From an uncultured Gammaproteobacteria bacterium (GTDB lineage Bacteria; Pseudomonadota; Gammaproteobacteria; Pseudomonadales; Pseudohongiellaceae): a stretch of 34,580 nt of DNA. Both the position numbers and the translations under genes were made by a program. The notes beneath the pieces are model-generated. The model was not told the DNA's origin. It ran no database searches and worked only from the letters and a program-made list of their open reading frames with translations. Below, one piece after another: positions 17,596 through 26,043 of the stretch. Each line of letters opens with the position of its first letter. Position 1 is the stretch's first letter. The DNA lies in the NCBI GenBank assembly GCA_903889815.1, contig CAISYX010000336.1:1-34580 (forward strand), in the 5' to 3' direction.

Positions 17596-17614
17596 GGACG
17601 CCCGGCGGGCGTCC
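17596..17614. terminator. Perfect hairpin between convergent genes, possible bidirectional terminator
   Basis: GGACGCCC (17596-17603), loop GGC, GGGCGTCC (17607-17614): an 8-bp GC-rich stem directly after the + strand stop at 17592 and touching the - strand stop at 17614. There is no U-tract on either side, so intrinsic termination may be weak. Confidence 0.5.
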
Positions 17615-17961
17615 TAGAGAAGCCCAATGCCGAAGCGCCGCAGCAACAGCGCCCACAGCACGAAAAGAATCACGGTCAGCACGGCGCTGGCCCCCAGCGC
17701 CAGCCAGAAGCCCAGGCTGCGGTGCAGCCAGGGGAAGAGCAGGAACATCGGCAGGGTCGGAATCACGTACCAGAAGGTGTACCAGGCGTGATTCGAGATC
17801 TGTTCGACGGACTGCTTCTCCACCTGCATCCAGATCAGCACCAGAAAACTCACCAGCGGCAGCGCCGCAATCAACGCCCCCAGCTGGGCGTTGCGGCGGG
17901 CGATCTCGGACACCACCACCACCACGACCGCGGTGATCAGATACTTCATTGCCAGAAACAT
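17614..17961 (-). CDS. DUF3147 family membrane protein
   Basis: A 115-aa hydrophobic protein with four predicted TM helices. The first half, KYLITAVVVVVVSEIARRN followed by LGALIAALPLVSFLVLIW, is characteristic of DUF3147, a family without known function. The ATG at 17961 is preferred because GAGGAG lies 7 nt upstream; a second ATG 12 nt later (MKYL) is possible. The gene starts 2 bp after the ATPase stop and its ribosome-binding site lies inside the ATPase gene, so the two are translated from one mRNA. Confidence 0.8.
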   Translation of the reverse strand: MFLAMKYLITAVVVVVVSEIARRNAQLGALIAALPLVSFLVLIWMQVEKQSVEQISNHAWYTFWYVIPTLPMFLLFPWLHRSLGFWLALGASAVLTVILFVLWALLLRRFGIGLL

Positions 17962-17963
17962 GG

Positions 17964-20660
17964 TCACACTCCTCTGTCGGCCCACCAACGCAGACGAATC
18001 TGCTTCTCGATTTCCAGAACGACGAACATCAGCACCCCGATGCCCAGCACCATCAGCCCTTCATCCAGAGGCACCGGCGCCGTGCCGAAGACCCCCTGCA
18101 TGAACGGCAGATAGGTCAGCGCTCCCTGTGCCAGCAGCACAGCGATGATGGCCGTCCACAGCACGGGAGTACCCCGCAGCGCGCGCCATGTCAGCGAGGT
18201 GCCATAGAGATTGCGGATGAAGAACAGGTTGAAGATCTCCAGCACCACCAGTGTGTTGACGGCCAGCGTGCGGGCCAGCTCGACGGTCTGCCCCCGCTCG
18301 ATAGCGACGGCATAGATGCCGTATACGCCTACCAGAAACAGCAATGAGACGAAGCTGATCTGCCACACCAGCGCGGGCCCGATCAACGATTCGCCCCGGG
18401 CGCGGGGCGGGCGGCGCATGGTGTTCTCCTCGGTCGGCTCGAAGGCCAGCGTCAGCCCCAGCGCAATGGTGGTGACCAGGTTAACCCAGAGGATCTGCAC
18501 AGGCGTCACCGGAATGCTCATGCCCAACAGGATGGCCACCACGATGGTGATGCCTTCCCCAGCGTTGGTGGGAAGCTCCCAGCTGATCAGCTTGCGGATG
18601 TTGTCGTACACTGTGCGTCCCTCGCGCACAGCGACCACGATGGAGGCAAAATTGTCGTCAGCCAGCACCAGGTCAGCCGCTTCCCGGGCCGCTGCACTGC
18701 CCTTGCGGCCCATGGCGATACCGGCATCGGCGCGCTTCAGGGCCGGGGCATCGTTCACACCGTCGCCCGTCATCGCCACCGTCAGGCCATGGGATTGCAG
18801 CGCCATCACCAGACGCAGCTTGTTTTCAGGGCTGGTGCGGGCAAACACATCGCACTCCAGCACGGTGCTGGCCAAAGCCGCGTCGTCCAAGGTATCGAGC
18901 TTGGCGCCAGTGAGTACCGTGCCCGAATTCTGCAGACCAATCTGGCGGGCGATGGCGGAGGCGGTCAGCGCATGATCGCCGGTGATCATCTTCACGCGGA
19001 TGCCGGCGGTGTGACACTCGGCCACGGCCTGAATGGCCTCGGCGCGGGGCGGATCAATCAGACCCACCATGCCCAGCAGGCACAGCGTACCCTCCACATC
19101 GGCCAGGCTCAGGCCTGGATGCTGTGCGTCCAGCGTGAGGGTGGCGAAAGCGAGCACGCGCTGCCCCGCGCTGGCCACGGTGTCGGCCTGCACGCGCCAG
19201 AATTCGGTATTCAGTGGCTCCTCGCCCTGCGGACCGCGTTGCGTGCGGCACATGGACAGCAGGCGCTCCGGCGCCCCCTTCACGTAGACTACGGATTGCG
19301 TGTCCTGCGCATGTCGGGTGGCCATGAAACGCTGGCGTGAGTCGAAGGGAATGAGCGCCTGGCGTGCCATGTCCTGCGTGTCGGCAGCGATGCCGCACTT
19401 GCCGGCAAAGGCCAGCAGCGCCCCCTCCATGGGGTCGCCATGGACGCCCCACACGCCTTTTGTTTCTTGCAGCGTTGCGTCATTGCAATGTGCTGCCGCC
19501 CGGGCCAGAGCCTGCAAATGCGGCTGTGCAGCCGCTTCCAGCGCTTGCTCGCCTTCGCGCACCGCGCCGGCCGGTGTATACCCGTCCCCCTCTACCTTCA
19601 ATGTCTTCGGCCCGATCAGCACGGTGGCCACCAGCATCTTGTTGCGGGTCAGTGTGCCCGTCTTGTCCGTGCAGATGACCGAGACCGAACCGATGGTCTC
19701 GATGGCCGGCAGCCGACGCACGATGGCATTGCGCTTCGCCATGGTCCGCACCCCGATTGCCAGGGTAATGGTGAGAACGGCGGGCAGGCCTTCCGGGATG
19801 ACCGAGACCGCGAAGCCAACCATGACCATGAAGATCTCGTCGAAGGCGAAGTCGGCTACCCAGTAACCGTAGGCCATCAGCAGCGCTGACATGACCAGAA
19901 TCACCAGCGTCAGCCAGCGGGAGAACACCGCCATCTGCTCCACCAGCGGCGTGCTGATCTGCGCCACTGTCGAGAGCATGCCGCTGATGCGGCCCACCTG
20001 CGTCCGGACGCCAGTCGCGACCACCACCCCGCGCGCCTGGCCCGTGGCGATCAGGGTGCCCGAGAACACCATGTCCAGGCGGTCGCCCAGCGGGGCAGCC
20101 TGCGCCACGGTGGCCAGTGACTTTTCGACGGGCACCGACTCGCCGGTCAGGATAGATTCCTGCACGCTCAGGCTGGAAGTCTCGAGCAAGCGCAGATCGG
20201 CTGGCACCTTGTCGCCCGCCTCGAGCAGCACGATGTCCCCCGGCACCAGGGCTTCGCCGAGCACGGTCTGGCGCTGACCATCACGCAACACTGCCGCATG
20301 GGGCGACAGCATGTCGCGAATGGCTTCCATCGCCTGTTCCGCCTTGCCTTCCTGGAGATGTCCGATGATGGCATTGGCGACCACCACTATCAGGATGACG
20401 ATGGTGTCTACCCAGTGCCCGAGCAGCCCCGTGACGAACGCGGCGCTCAGCAGCACATAGATCAGAATGTTGTGGAATTGCTGCAGGAAGCGGACGACGG
20501 GAGAGGTGCGACGCGGCTCGGGCAGGCGATTCGGCCCAAAGGTGGCCAGCCGCTGCTGTGCCTGGGCAGAGCTCAGGCCGGCAGCGGTGGTGTCGGCAGC
20601 CAGCAGCGCGTCCTCAGGCGAGAGCGTATGCCACTGGTCAGACTGACCTTCCTGCGTCAG
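17964..20660 (-). CDS. P2-type cation-transporting ATPase with apparent CTG start
   Basis: An ion pump of the SERCA/PMR1-like group, 898 aa if started at CTG 20660-20658. The N-terminal Cation_ATPase_N domain is clear (WHTLSPEDALLAADTTAAGL, then FGPNRLPEP). Then come LTGES, VIPEGLPAVLTITLAIG in M4, the phosphorylation site D332 KTGTLT, GDGVNDAPALKRADAGIAMG, M5 NAGEG and M6 WVNLVTTIALG. No ATG, GTG or TTG precedes this domain in frame. The first canonical start (GTG 20456) would delete the N domain and half of M1. The CTG overlaps the NHL stop as CTGA, so reinitiation is the simplest model. Ion specificity (Ca2+, Mn2+ or other) is undetermined. Confidence 0.88.
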   Translation of the reverse strand: MTQEGQSDQWHTLSPEDALLAADTTAAGLSSAQAQQRLATFGPNRLPEPRRTSPVVRFLQQFHNILIYVLLSAAFVTGLLGHWVDTIVILIVVVANAIIGHLQEGKAEQAMEAIRDMLSPHAAVLRDGQRQTVLGEALVPGDIVLLEAGDKVPADLRLLETSSLSVQESILTGESVPVEKSLATVAQAAPLGDRLDMVFSGTLIATGQARGVVVATGVRTQVGRISGMLSTVAQISTPLVEQMAVFSRWLTLVILVMSALLMAYGYWVADFAFDEIFMVMVGFAVSVIPEGLPAVLTITLAIGVRTMAKRNAIVRRLPAIETIGSVSVICTDKTGTLTRNKMLVATVLIGPKTLKVEGDGYTPAGAVREGEQALEAAAQPHLQALARAAAHCNDATLQETKGVWGVHGDPMEGALLAFAGKCGIAADTQDMARQALIPFDSRQRFMATRHAQDTQSVVYVKGAPERLLSMCRTQRGPQGEEPLNTEFWRVQADTVASAGQRVLAFATLTLDAQHPGLSLADVEGTLCLLGMVGLIDPPRAEAIQAVAECHTAGIRVKMITGDHALTASAIARQIGLQNSGTVLTGAKLDTLDDAALASTVLECDVFARTSPENKLRLVMALQSHGLTVAMTGDGVNDAPALKRADAGIAMGRKGSAAAREAADLVLADDNFASIVVAVREGRTVYDNIRKLISWELPTNAGEGITIVVAILLGMSIPVTPVQILWVNLVTTIALGLTLAFEPTEENTMRRPPRARGESLIGPALVWQISFVSLLFLVGVYGIYAVAIERGQTVELARTLAVNTLVVLEIFNLFFIRNLYGTSLTWRALRGTPVLWTAIIAVLLAQGALTYLPFMQGVFGTAPVPLDEGLMVLGIGVLMFVVLEIEKQIRLRWWADRGV

Positions 20661-21622
20661 GGTTGTTTCGCGAATTTCTGCACTCGTCGGTTGATGACAT
20701 CGGCGATCCAGGCATTCCCGGCGGCATCCAGCGTCAGCGCATGGGCTTCGCCGAACTGGCCGTTGCCCGTGCCGGGGCTGCCGATGGAGCCCAGCACGTT
20801 GCCTTCCGAGTCTACCCGCGCCAGCTCGCCGTCGAAACCCGTGGTCATGTAAAGATAGCCGTCAGAGTGCAGGAACAGGGCGCACACCATGGCGTCGAAA
20901 CGCCACTCCCGCAGCAGCGTGCCAGCGGTGTCGAAACGCTGGATGCGCATGTTTTCGCGGTCGGCCACGTGCAGGATGTCATTGGCGTCGATCTCGATGG
21001 CGTGGGCCGCCACGAACTGGCCGGGCCCATAGCCACGGGTGCCCCATTGCGCGATGAACTCGCCCGTGGGGCTGAACTTGAGCACCCTGGGTACCTGACC
21101 GCCATGGCCCTGGGCCACGTAGATATTGCCGGCAGAATCCAGCGCCACATCATTCGGCTCGCTGAACAGATGCTGCCCTGCCGCCTCGTTCCATTCCCCC
21201 GCCTGGCCTTTTGTGCCCAGAGTCATCAGCACCTGACCGTCACTGTCGAGCTTCAGGACCACATGATCGTTGACATCAGTCACCCAGAGGTGATTCTCGG
21301 CGTCGATGTGCAGGCCATGGGCCCGGGCCAGCAGATTCTCGGCCCCAAAGCCGCGAATGAAACGCCCGTCGGGCGCAAACTCCAGAAAGGGCTGCGGGTC
21401 ACGGCTGAGCACGATCAGGGTGTTGTCGGTGGTCATGGCCACACCGGCATAGGACGCCGGCTCCAGAGTCGCCGGCAGCGTCAGCGCTTCGGCAAAGGGA
21501 ATCGGCGTGTAGTCCTGCAGCGTCCAGGCCCGCAGCGGCAGCAGCGGACGGATGGGCCGCTGGGCCCAGGCGTGGGAGGAGGTCAAAAGCAGGATCAGGC
21601 AGGTGATGGTCAAAGTACGCAT
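20657..21622 (-). CDS. Secreted NHL-repeat beta-propeller protein
   Basis: A 321-aa protein with a signal peptide (LTITCLILLLTSSHAWAQ) and about six NHL repeats, seen as AHGLHIDAENHLWVTDVNDH, PNDVALDSAGNIYVAQG, AHAIEIDANDILHVADREN and AHALTLDAAGNAWIADVINR. The fold resembles peptidyl-alpha-hydroxyglycine alpha-amidating lyase propellers, but enzymatic function is not demonstrable. The ATG at 21622 is preferred because GGAGAG lies about 7 nt upstream and a signal peptide starts there; upstream codons read as junk. The stop overlaps the CTG start of the ATPase gene. It is probably exported to the periplasm. Confidence 0.85.
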   Translation of the reverse strand: MRTLTITCLILLLTSSHAWAQRPIRPLLPLRAWTLQDYTPIPFAEALTLPATLEPASYAGVAMTTDNTLIVLSRDPQPFLEFAPDGRFIRGFGAENLLARAHGLHIDAENHLWVTDVNDHVVLKLDSDGQVLMTLGTKGQAGEWNEAAGQHLFSEPNDVALDSAGNIYVAQGHGGQVPRVLKFSPTGEFIAQWGTRGYGPGQFVAAHAIEIDANDILHVADRENMRIQRFDTAGTLLREWRFDAMVCALFLHSDGYLYMTTGFDGELARVDSEGNVLGSIGSPGTGNGQFGEAHALTLDAAGNAWIADVINRRVQKFAKQP

Positions 21623-21688
21623 GGTCGCTCTCCGGCGGGCTATTGTTGTTGTTGGCAAAGTACGCCTGTACGCAGGCGCCAGCAACCC

Positions 21689-21769
21689 TTACCGCGGGAA
21701 GCACTCGAATGCGGGCAATTCAACGAAGGCGTTGGCGATCACGCCAGCCATTGCGAGCCAGTGCCTCAT
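21689..21769 (-). CDS. 26-aa ORF with strong ribosome-binding site at the head of the NHL-ATPase operon
   Basis: ATG at 21769 to TAA at 21689. The peptide begins MRHWLAMAGVIANAF and ends ELPAFECFPR. AAAAGGAGAA lies 9 nt before this ATG; another ATG six bases earlier gives only Met-Glu-stop. The NHL gene starts 66 nt downstream, and a 6-bp hairpin (CGCCTG-CGTA-CAGGCG, 21663-21678) lies between. It could be a leader peptide, a small secreted or membrane peptide, or a precursor peptide. I do not recognise a family. Confidence 0.5.
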   Translation of the reverse strand: MRHWLAMAGVIANAFVELPAFECFPR

Positions 21770-21839
21770 TCCATTGTTCTCCTTTTGCACGAATTGGAAC
21801 CTTGCGCGGAGAATACGCGAGGCCCCCGGAGTGGCGACA

Positions 21840-23984
21840 CTAGAATGTGCCGCGCACCTTGAACGCTACCTGCATGCCCGTAGTGGAGCAGTTGTTTTCG
21901 ATTTCCTTGAGGATACCGTCGCGCATGTAGCCATCGTAGCGGCGGCGCATCGCACAGGCTTCGAAGTCAGCCAGGTTGCTGCCTTCCAGTCGGTAGGTCA
22001 GCCCTGCAAAGCCCACCATCTCCACGAAGGCGCTGAGGTTGGTCGGGATGATCCAGGTAAAGCGGCTGTCGTTCTCGTAGATGTAGCGGCCGTCATGCGC
22101 CCGGCCGTTGTAGGTCACGCCATAGCTCATGTTCCAGGCCGGCAGGTCGTGCCGGTACGTCACGCGCAGAGAGCCACGGTCATACGGGGGGAAGCGATGC
22201 GAGTAAGGCACGAAGGGGTCGTCTTCAAACTTCGCACTCTGCATGGTCAGCGAGGCGGTCACCAGCGCCTGCGGCAGACCCAGGAAGCCCAGCCGCAGAC
22301 TGGCATTGCTGATCAGACCGTAAGCCACCGCCGGGCCGATATTGCCATTGGTGGACTGCAGATTCTTGACAGACGGCGAGATGTCGATCTTGCCGATCTT
22401 GTTGTCCCAGTCGTAATAGAACAGCCGTGTGTTGAGCGTGCCGGCATCGCTGGGCAGACGGTAATCCAGTGTCAGTTCGGCACGCAGGCTTTCTTCCGGC
22501 TCCAGGGTCGGGTTGCCCGCCACCGTATCCCGGTCAATGTCACGTTCATCGATGGTGCGCGAGAAGTCCGCAAAGGTCAGTTGCGAGACGAAGCGTTCCA
22601 GAGTGCCGCGCACCTGCAGCGTGCTGCTCAGGTCGTAGCGCATATCCAGCTTCGGTTTGACGAAATTGAAATCGCGCTTGTTGTTCACATCGCCCGTCTG
22701 GGATATCTCGGAGAATTCTGCCACCAGCGTGCTTTCAAGCGTCATGCGCGGATTGATCTGCCAGGTGTGCACCGCGAAGGGCTCGTAGCGGATTTCCTCG
22801 ACAGTCCCGAAGGCATTGGGCAGCACCACCGGCGTCAGGCCGCCGTATTCGGCCACGCCCGGGGCAGCCGTGCGCACGCCCTGCCGCAGGCCGGAGTCCT
22901 GCGTGGTCAGCGCACGCTCAACGCCCATCTCCACGCCCTGTCCTTCCGCCATGTTGAAGGTGTAAGAGCCGCGCACGATTTTTTCCTGATACACACTGCT
23001 GGTGTCCAGAAACAGATTCTTCACGCCGACATCCGTGGGCGAAGTGGCACGGTAGCGTTCACGCGTGGACTGATTGTCACGCTCGTTCACGATGAACAGC
23101 CCCTTCAGGCGGCTGCCGCTGGCATAGCGATGTTCGTAGTCGCCGCCCACTTCCCAATTGGTGGAGGTGGCAGGAATGGTCTCGCGTTCGTAATAGGTGT
23201 TGACCGGCCTGGCGCGCTGATCGACATAGGTGCGCAGCAGTTTCACGGGCGGGTCCTGCTCGCCGTAGAGCGCGTTGAAAGTCACGCTGTCGTTCGGCGT
23301 CAGCGCATAACCCAGCGTCGTGTTGAAGGTGTAGTTGGTCTGATCGCGGTAGCGGTCGGCGTCGATGGTCTCGTTGGGCGAAAAGTCGCCCAGAATGCTG
23401 GTCTCGAAACTTTCCAGGTGCTCGTAGGCGCTTACAGCTTGGCCGCTGAACAGATAGTTCAGGCGGCCGCGCTCGCCGCTCAGCGAGAGCGAGCCCCCGG
23501 GGTTCACCTTGCCGTCGCTGTACTGCGTCACGTTGATTTCGCTGGACAGGCTGCTGCTGGGCAGCGCTTCCAGCAGCACTATGTTGACGATCTGATTGCT
23601 GTTCTGCACATCCAGATCACTGGACGATCCGCGGATGATTTCGATGCGGGCGACCTGACCGGCGGGGATGCGCGCCAGCTGGCTGCGCGCTTCGTTGGCC
23701 TTGCCGGCCATGCGCTTGCCGTCGATGAGAATCTGCGACGTTGCCCCCAGGCCCCGGTTGCCATCGCTGGACACCGACGACACGTTGGTGGCCTGCAGAA
23801 TCATTTCGATGCCGGGCACACGATCCAGCATGTCATTCACCGTCAGCGCGCCGGAGCCCTGAAAGAATTCGGCGCCGTAGGTCACGGTGGAGTCGGTTTC
23901 CGGCGTCTGGGCCAGCGTGGTGGAAATGGCCGTGGTGAGGCAGAGTGCAGTGGTGAAGGTGTGCAGACGGGTAGCACGACGCAT
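21840..23984 (-). CDS. TonB-dependent outer-membrane receptor
   Basis: A 714-aa receptor: signal peptide (LHTFTTALCLTTAISTTLAQ), a plug domain (ALTVNDMLDRVPGIEM, then SQILIDGKRMAGK, then VARIEIIRGSSSDLDVQNS) and a long 22-strand-type barrel ending in AFKVRGTF with terminal Phe. CAGGAG lies 5 nt before the chosen ATG (23984); the longer frame from 24023 has no such site. The barrel contains NLADFEACAMRRRYDGYMRDG near the C-terminus. Substrate cannot be read from sequence. It is divergent from a MarR regulator across 115 bp that contains a 14-bp palindrome, so expression is probably controlled by that regulator. Confidence 0.9.
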   Translation of the reverse strand: MRRATRLHTFTTALCLTTAISTTLAQTPETDSTVTYGAEFFQGSGALTVNDMLDRVPGIEMILQATNVSSVSSDGNRGLGATSQILIDGKRMAGKANEARSQLARIPAGQVARIEIIRGSSSDLDVQNSNQIVNIVLLEALPSSSLSSEINVTQYSDGKVNPGGSLSLSGERGRLNYLFSGQAVSAYEHLESFETSILGDFSPNETIDADRYRDQTNYTFNTTLGYALTPNDSVTFNALYGEQDPPVKLLRTYVDQRARPVNTYYERETIPATSTNWEVGGDYEHRYASGSRLKGLFIVNERDNQSTRERYRATSPTDVGVKNLFLDTSSVYQEKIVRGSYTFNMAEGQGVEMGVERALTTQDSGLRQGVRTAAPGVAEYGGLTPVVLPNAFGTVEEIRYEPFAVHTWQINPRMTLESTLVAEFSEISQTGDVNNKRDFNFVKPKLDMRYDLSSTLQVRGTLERFVSQLTFADFSRTIDERDIDRDTVAGNPTLEPEESLRAELTLDYRLPSDAGTLNTRLFYYDWDNKIGKIDISPSVKNLQSTNGNIGPAVAYGLISNASLRLGFLGLPQALVTASLTMQSAKFEDDPFVPYSHRFPPYDRGSLRVTYRHDLPAWNMSYGVTYNGRAHDGRYIYENDSRFTWIIPTNLSAFVEMVGFAGLTYRLEGSNLADFEACAMRRRYDGYMRDGILKEIENNCSTTGMQVAFKVRGTF

Positions 23985-24043
23985 GGGAACTCCTGTGGGA
24001 CCGATAATTTTTGTTGGCCGCAACGCTACAGGGGTGCATTATG

Positions 24044-24057
24044 CGTGTATATACACG
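24044..24057. promoter_or_regulatory. 14-bp perfect palindrome, candidate MarR operator
   Basis: CGTGTATATACACG, centred between 24050 and 24051, sits in the shared promoter region of the divergent TonB receptor and marR genes. MarR dimers bind palindromes of this size and usually autoregulate and control the divergent gene. Assignment is by position and symmetry only. Confidence 0.55.
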
Positions 24058-24099
24058 ATGTGTGTCTTTTTGTGACCAACTTCCGGGAGGTGACAGACC

Positions 24100-24570
24100 A
24101 TGAACGCTGAACAAAGCCACATGCAGCAGAACACCGAGTACACACCGGCAGACTCCCCCTGCAATCTGTTCCATCTGCGCCGTGCCGCCCGAGCGGTGAG
24201 CCGGCAGTATGGCGCCGTCATGAAGAGCACAGACGCGCAGGCTCCTCAGTTCAGCGTGTTGTTCATCCTTAGCCGCGCCGGCGCTCTGTCCATCACCGAA
24301 CTGGCCAGCAGGATGGGCATGGACCGTACGTCGATGAGCCGCAACCTGCTGCCGATGCAGGCGCACGGCCTAATCAGCGTGGGAGCAGAAGGGGCAGCGC
24401 GGGCGCGGGATGTGAGCATCACGGAGGCCGGCAGAGCGGCGCTGGCGGACCTGATGCCAATGTGGCGTCAGGCGCAGTCAGAGTTTGTGGAACACCTGGG
24501 CGAGGCCGACACCGCGTTGCTGATCAGCCTGCTGGAGCGGGTGGCGACGATTGACGCCCGACGCCAGTAG
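24100..24570 (+). CDS. MarR-family transcriptional regulator
   Basis: A 156-aa dimeric winged-helix regulator. The N-terminal helix (CNLFHLRRAARAVSRQYG) belongs to the dimer interface. The recognition unit is LSITELASRMGMDRTSMSRN at about residues 65-85, and the wing carries ARARDVSITEAGRAAL. GGGAGGTGA lies about 7 nt before the ATG. There are no evident metal or redox cysteines except Cys21, so the inducer is unknown. Divergent to the TonB receptor, its probable target. Confidence 0.9.
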   Translation: MNAEQSHMQQNTEYTPADSPCNLFHLRRAARAVSRQYGAVMKSTDAQAPQFSVLFILSRAGALSITELASRMGMDRTSMSRNLLPMQAHGLISVGAEGAARARDVSITEAGRAALADLMPMWRQAQSEFVEHLGEADTALLISLLERVATIDARRQ

Positions 24571-24635
24571 GCCGGCCATACTGGTGGCGGCAGGTTTGGA
24601 TTTCGACTCTGCCATGGATGCCTGGCGATCTGTGT

Positions 24636-25820
24636 CTATCGGCAGTAGTCACTCGTGGTGCCCGCCACGCCGTCCGCCGCCGGCAGGCTGCGCACGCGGG
24701 CCTTGTCCGCGGCAGGCAGGGCATCGAGCCAGCAGATGCCGTAGGGTTTGAGCTCTCCGGTCATGGTGGTGGTGGCGGGATTACGCGAGCGCAGGTCGTA
24801 GATGCCGAAATCCATGAACACATTGCCGGGCAGGCCAATCGCTGTGGCGATGGATTCTCCGGCGCTCACGGTGACTCCCGAAAGATTCGTCGTGGCACTG
24901 CTGGCGGAAGCTGCCGGGAGCGTGTCGGCGATGGCGGCAAACTTCGGAGACAGCGTCAGCAGATGGTCCATCCGCATCATCAGGCCACAGGGATGGATGA
25001 CATCGAACAGGTACTGCACGACGCCCTGCTCGATATACCTGGCGCCCCGCACCACACTGCCCGCGATGGGCGCATTAACGTTGATCTGACTGGTCTGCCC
25101 TGCACCATCCAGGCGGAAGCCACCGTGTGCCTTGTAGTCACCCCCGCGCGTCTGGCCCGGATAGAGAATCGACGTCACCTTGTTCAGATCCAGGGGCGCC
25201 TGCACCAGCGGGCTCGGGCAGTCGCCAGGCGTGCCGCTGGCCTGCCAGGCGCTGCCGTTGAAAAGCCAGGTCGTTGCAGTACCGGGTTGCCCCGCGCTGC
25301 TGTTCAACACATAAGGCGCCGCGCTGTAGTGCAGCACGCCGTCGGGGCCGCGATACCCCAGAAACAGTTCAAACTGACCGCTGACGCCGAGCTGGCCGGC
25401 ATACAGCGTCATGTCCGTGTCGGCTGCCAGAATCGCCTGCTGCTGGAACGGCAACAGTCCGCTCAACTGGCCGTTCCATTGCTCGAAGCCTCCATCGGTC
25501 CTGCGCATCAAGACGACGGCGCCGTCTTTTACCAGCATATAGAGATCCGCCGCCTGACCAATGTGCGACGCCTCAGGCCGCACCCTGCCGACAATGCGCA
25601 GCGCCTCGGTGGGCGCCACACTGCTGCGCCAGCTCGCCCCATTGTCGGTGGTGATGCCGATGGCAAAACGCGCATTGGTGACACCGCTGGCAGAGCCTGC
25701 AGGAGGGACGCGCGCGCCACCCAGTTCGGTGATGCCATTGCTCTGGGCAGCGGCAGCACTGCAGAAAAGGGCACCAGTCAATAGTGTTGTCAGCAGGTAA
25801 AGCAGTCGATAGCCGGCCAT
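24636..25820 (-). CDS. Secreted protein with degenerate M23 peptidase-like C-terminal domain
   Basis: A 394-aa exported protein (signal LLYLLTTLLTGALFCSAAAAQ). The N-terminal half is a beta-rich domain of unknown type (LRIVGRVRPEASHIGQAADL). The C-terminal half resembles a LytM/M23 core: KAHGGFRLD where active enzymes have HxGxD, then INVNAPIAGSVVRGA, then HPCGLMMRMDHLL where active enzymes have HGNG...GHL. One histidine of the final HxH is replaced (MDH), so zinc hydrolysis is doubtful. The last part is rich in Cys and Tyr (CWLDALP, SDYCR). It is convergent with marR. The M23 link is my pattern reading and needs a profile search. Confidence 0.6.
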   Translation of the reverse strand: MAGYRLLYLLTTLLTGALFCSAAAAQSNGITELGGARVPPAGSASGVTNARFAIGITTDNGASWRSSVAPTEALRIVGRVRPEASHIGQAADLYMLVKDGAVVLMRRTDGGFEQWNGQLSGLLPFQQQAILAADTDMTLYAGQLGVSGQFELFLGYRGPDGVLHYSAAPYVLNSSAGQPGTATTWLFNGSAWQASGTPGDCPSPLVQAPLDLNKVTSILYPGQTRGGDYKAHGGFRLDGAGQTSQINVNAPIAGSVVRGARYIEQGVVQYLFDVIHPCGLMMRMDHLLTLSPKFAAIADTLPAASASSATTNLSGVTVSAGESIATAIGLPGNVFMDFGIYDLRSRNPATTTMTGELKPYGICWLDALPAADKARVRSLPAADGVAGTTSDYCR

Positions 25821-25893
25821 TTCTTCAGTCTTCCGCTGTAAAAAGGTGAAACGTACGTGTCAGGCAGTTTTGAACCCGCGACATCGTCGCAGA

Positions 25894-26043
25894 TCACAGG
25901 CCTCTTGTCGGCTGCTGCAACACAACCTGCAGACTTCGCGAGAATATTCTTCCAGAAACGCCGCCTTGTCCGGCACTGTCGAGTTTGAACATTCCGGGTT
26001 CTGGGGTGGCGAGCGCCTTTGTCTTCAATTCACTATGGTTCAC
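25894..26043 (-). pseudogene. Remnant of a HigA/Xre-type antitoxin (N-terminus only)
   Basis: From GTG 26043 the frame reads NHSELKTKALA and then loses similarity. The SELKxKALA opening is typical of the HTH antitoxins paired with Gp49-like toxins. After about 12 residues the reading enters a 50-bp segment copied from the DUF5916 gene and stops at 25894, so the HTH domain is gone. Its start overlaps the toxin remnant by 11 bp, as in intact higBA operons. Confidence 0.55.
25967..26016. repeat. 50-bp copy (inverted) of an internal DUF5916 gene segment
   Basis: This stretch is identical over 50 nt to the reverse complement of 26702-26751, a piece in the 3' third of the DUF5916 gene encoding SGTVEFEHSGFWGGER. 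A further CGCCGC block lies just beyond a 2-nt indel at the left. The two copies are 685 bp apart in inverted orientation. Confidence 0.95.

Noticed and set aside
21552-24110. 852-codon open frame on the + strand
   Set aside because: Antisense to the TonB receptor. No start signal or domain; composition is that of a shadow frame.
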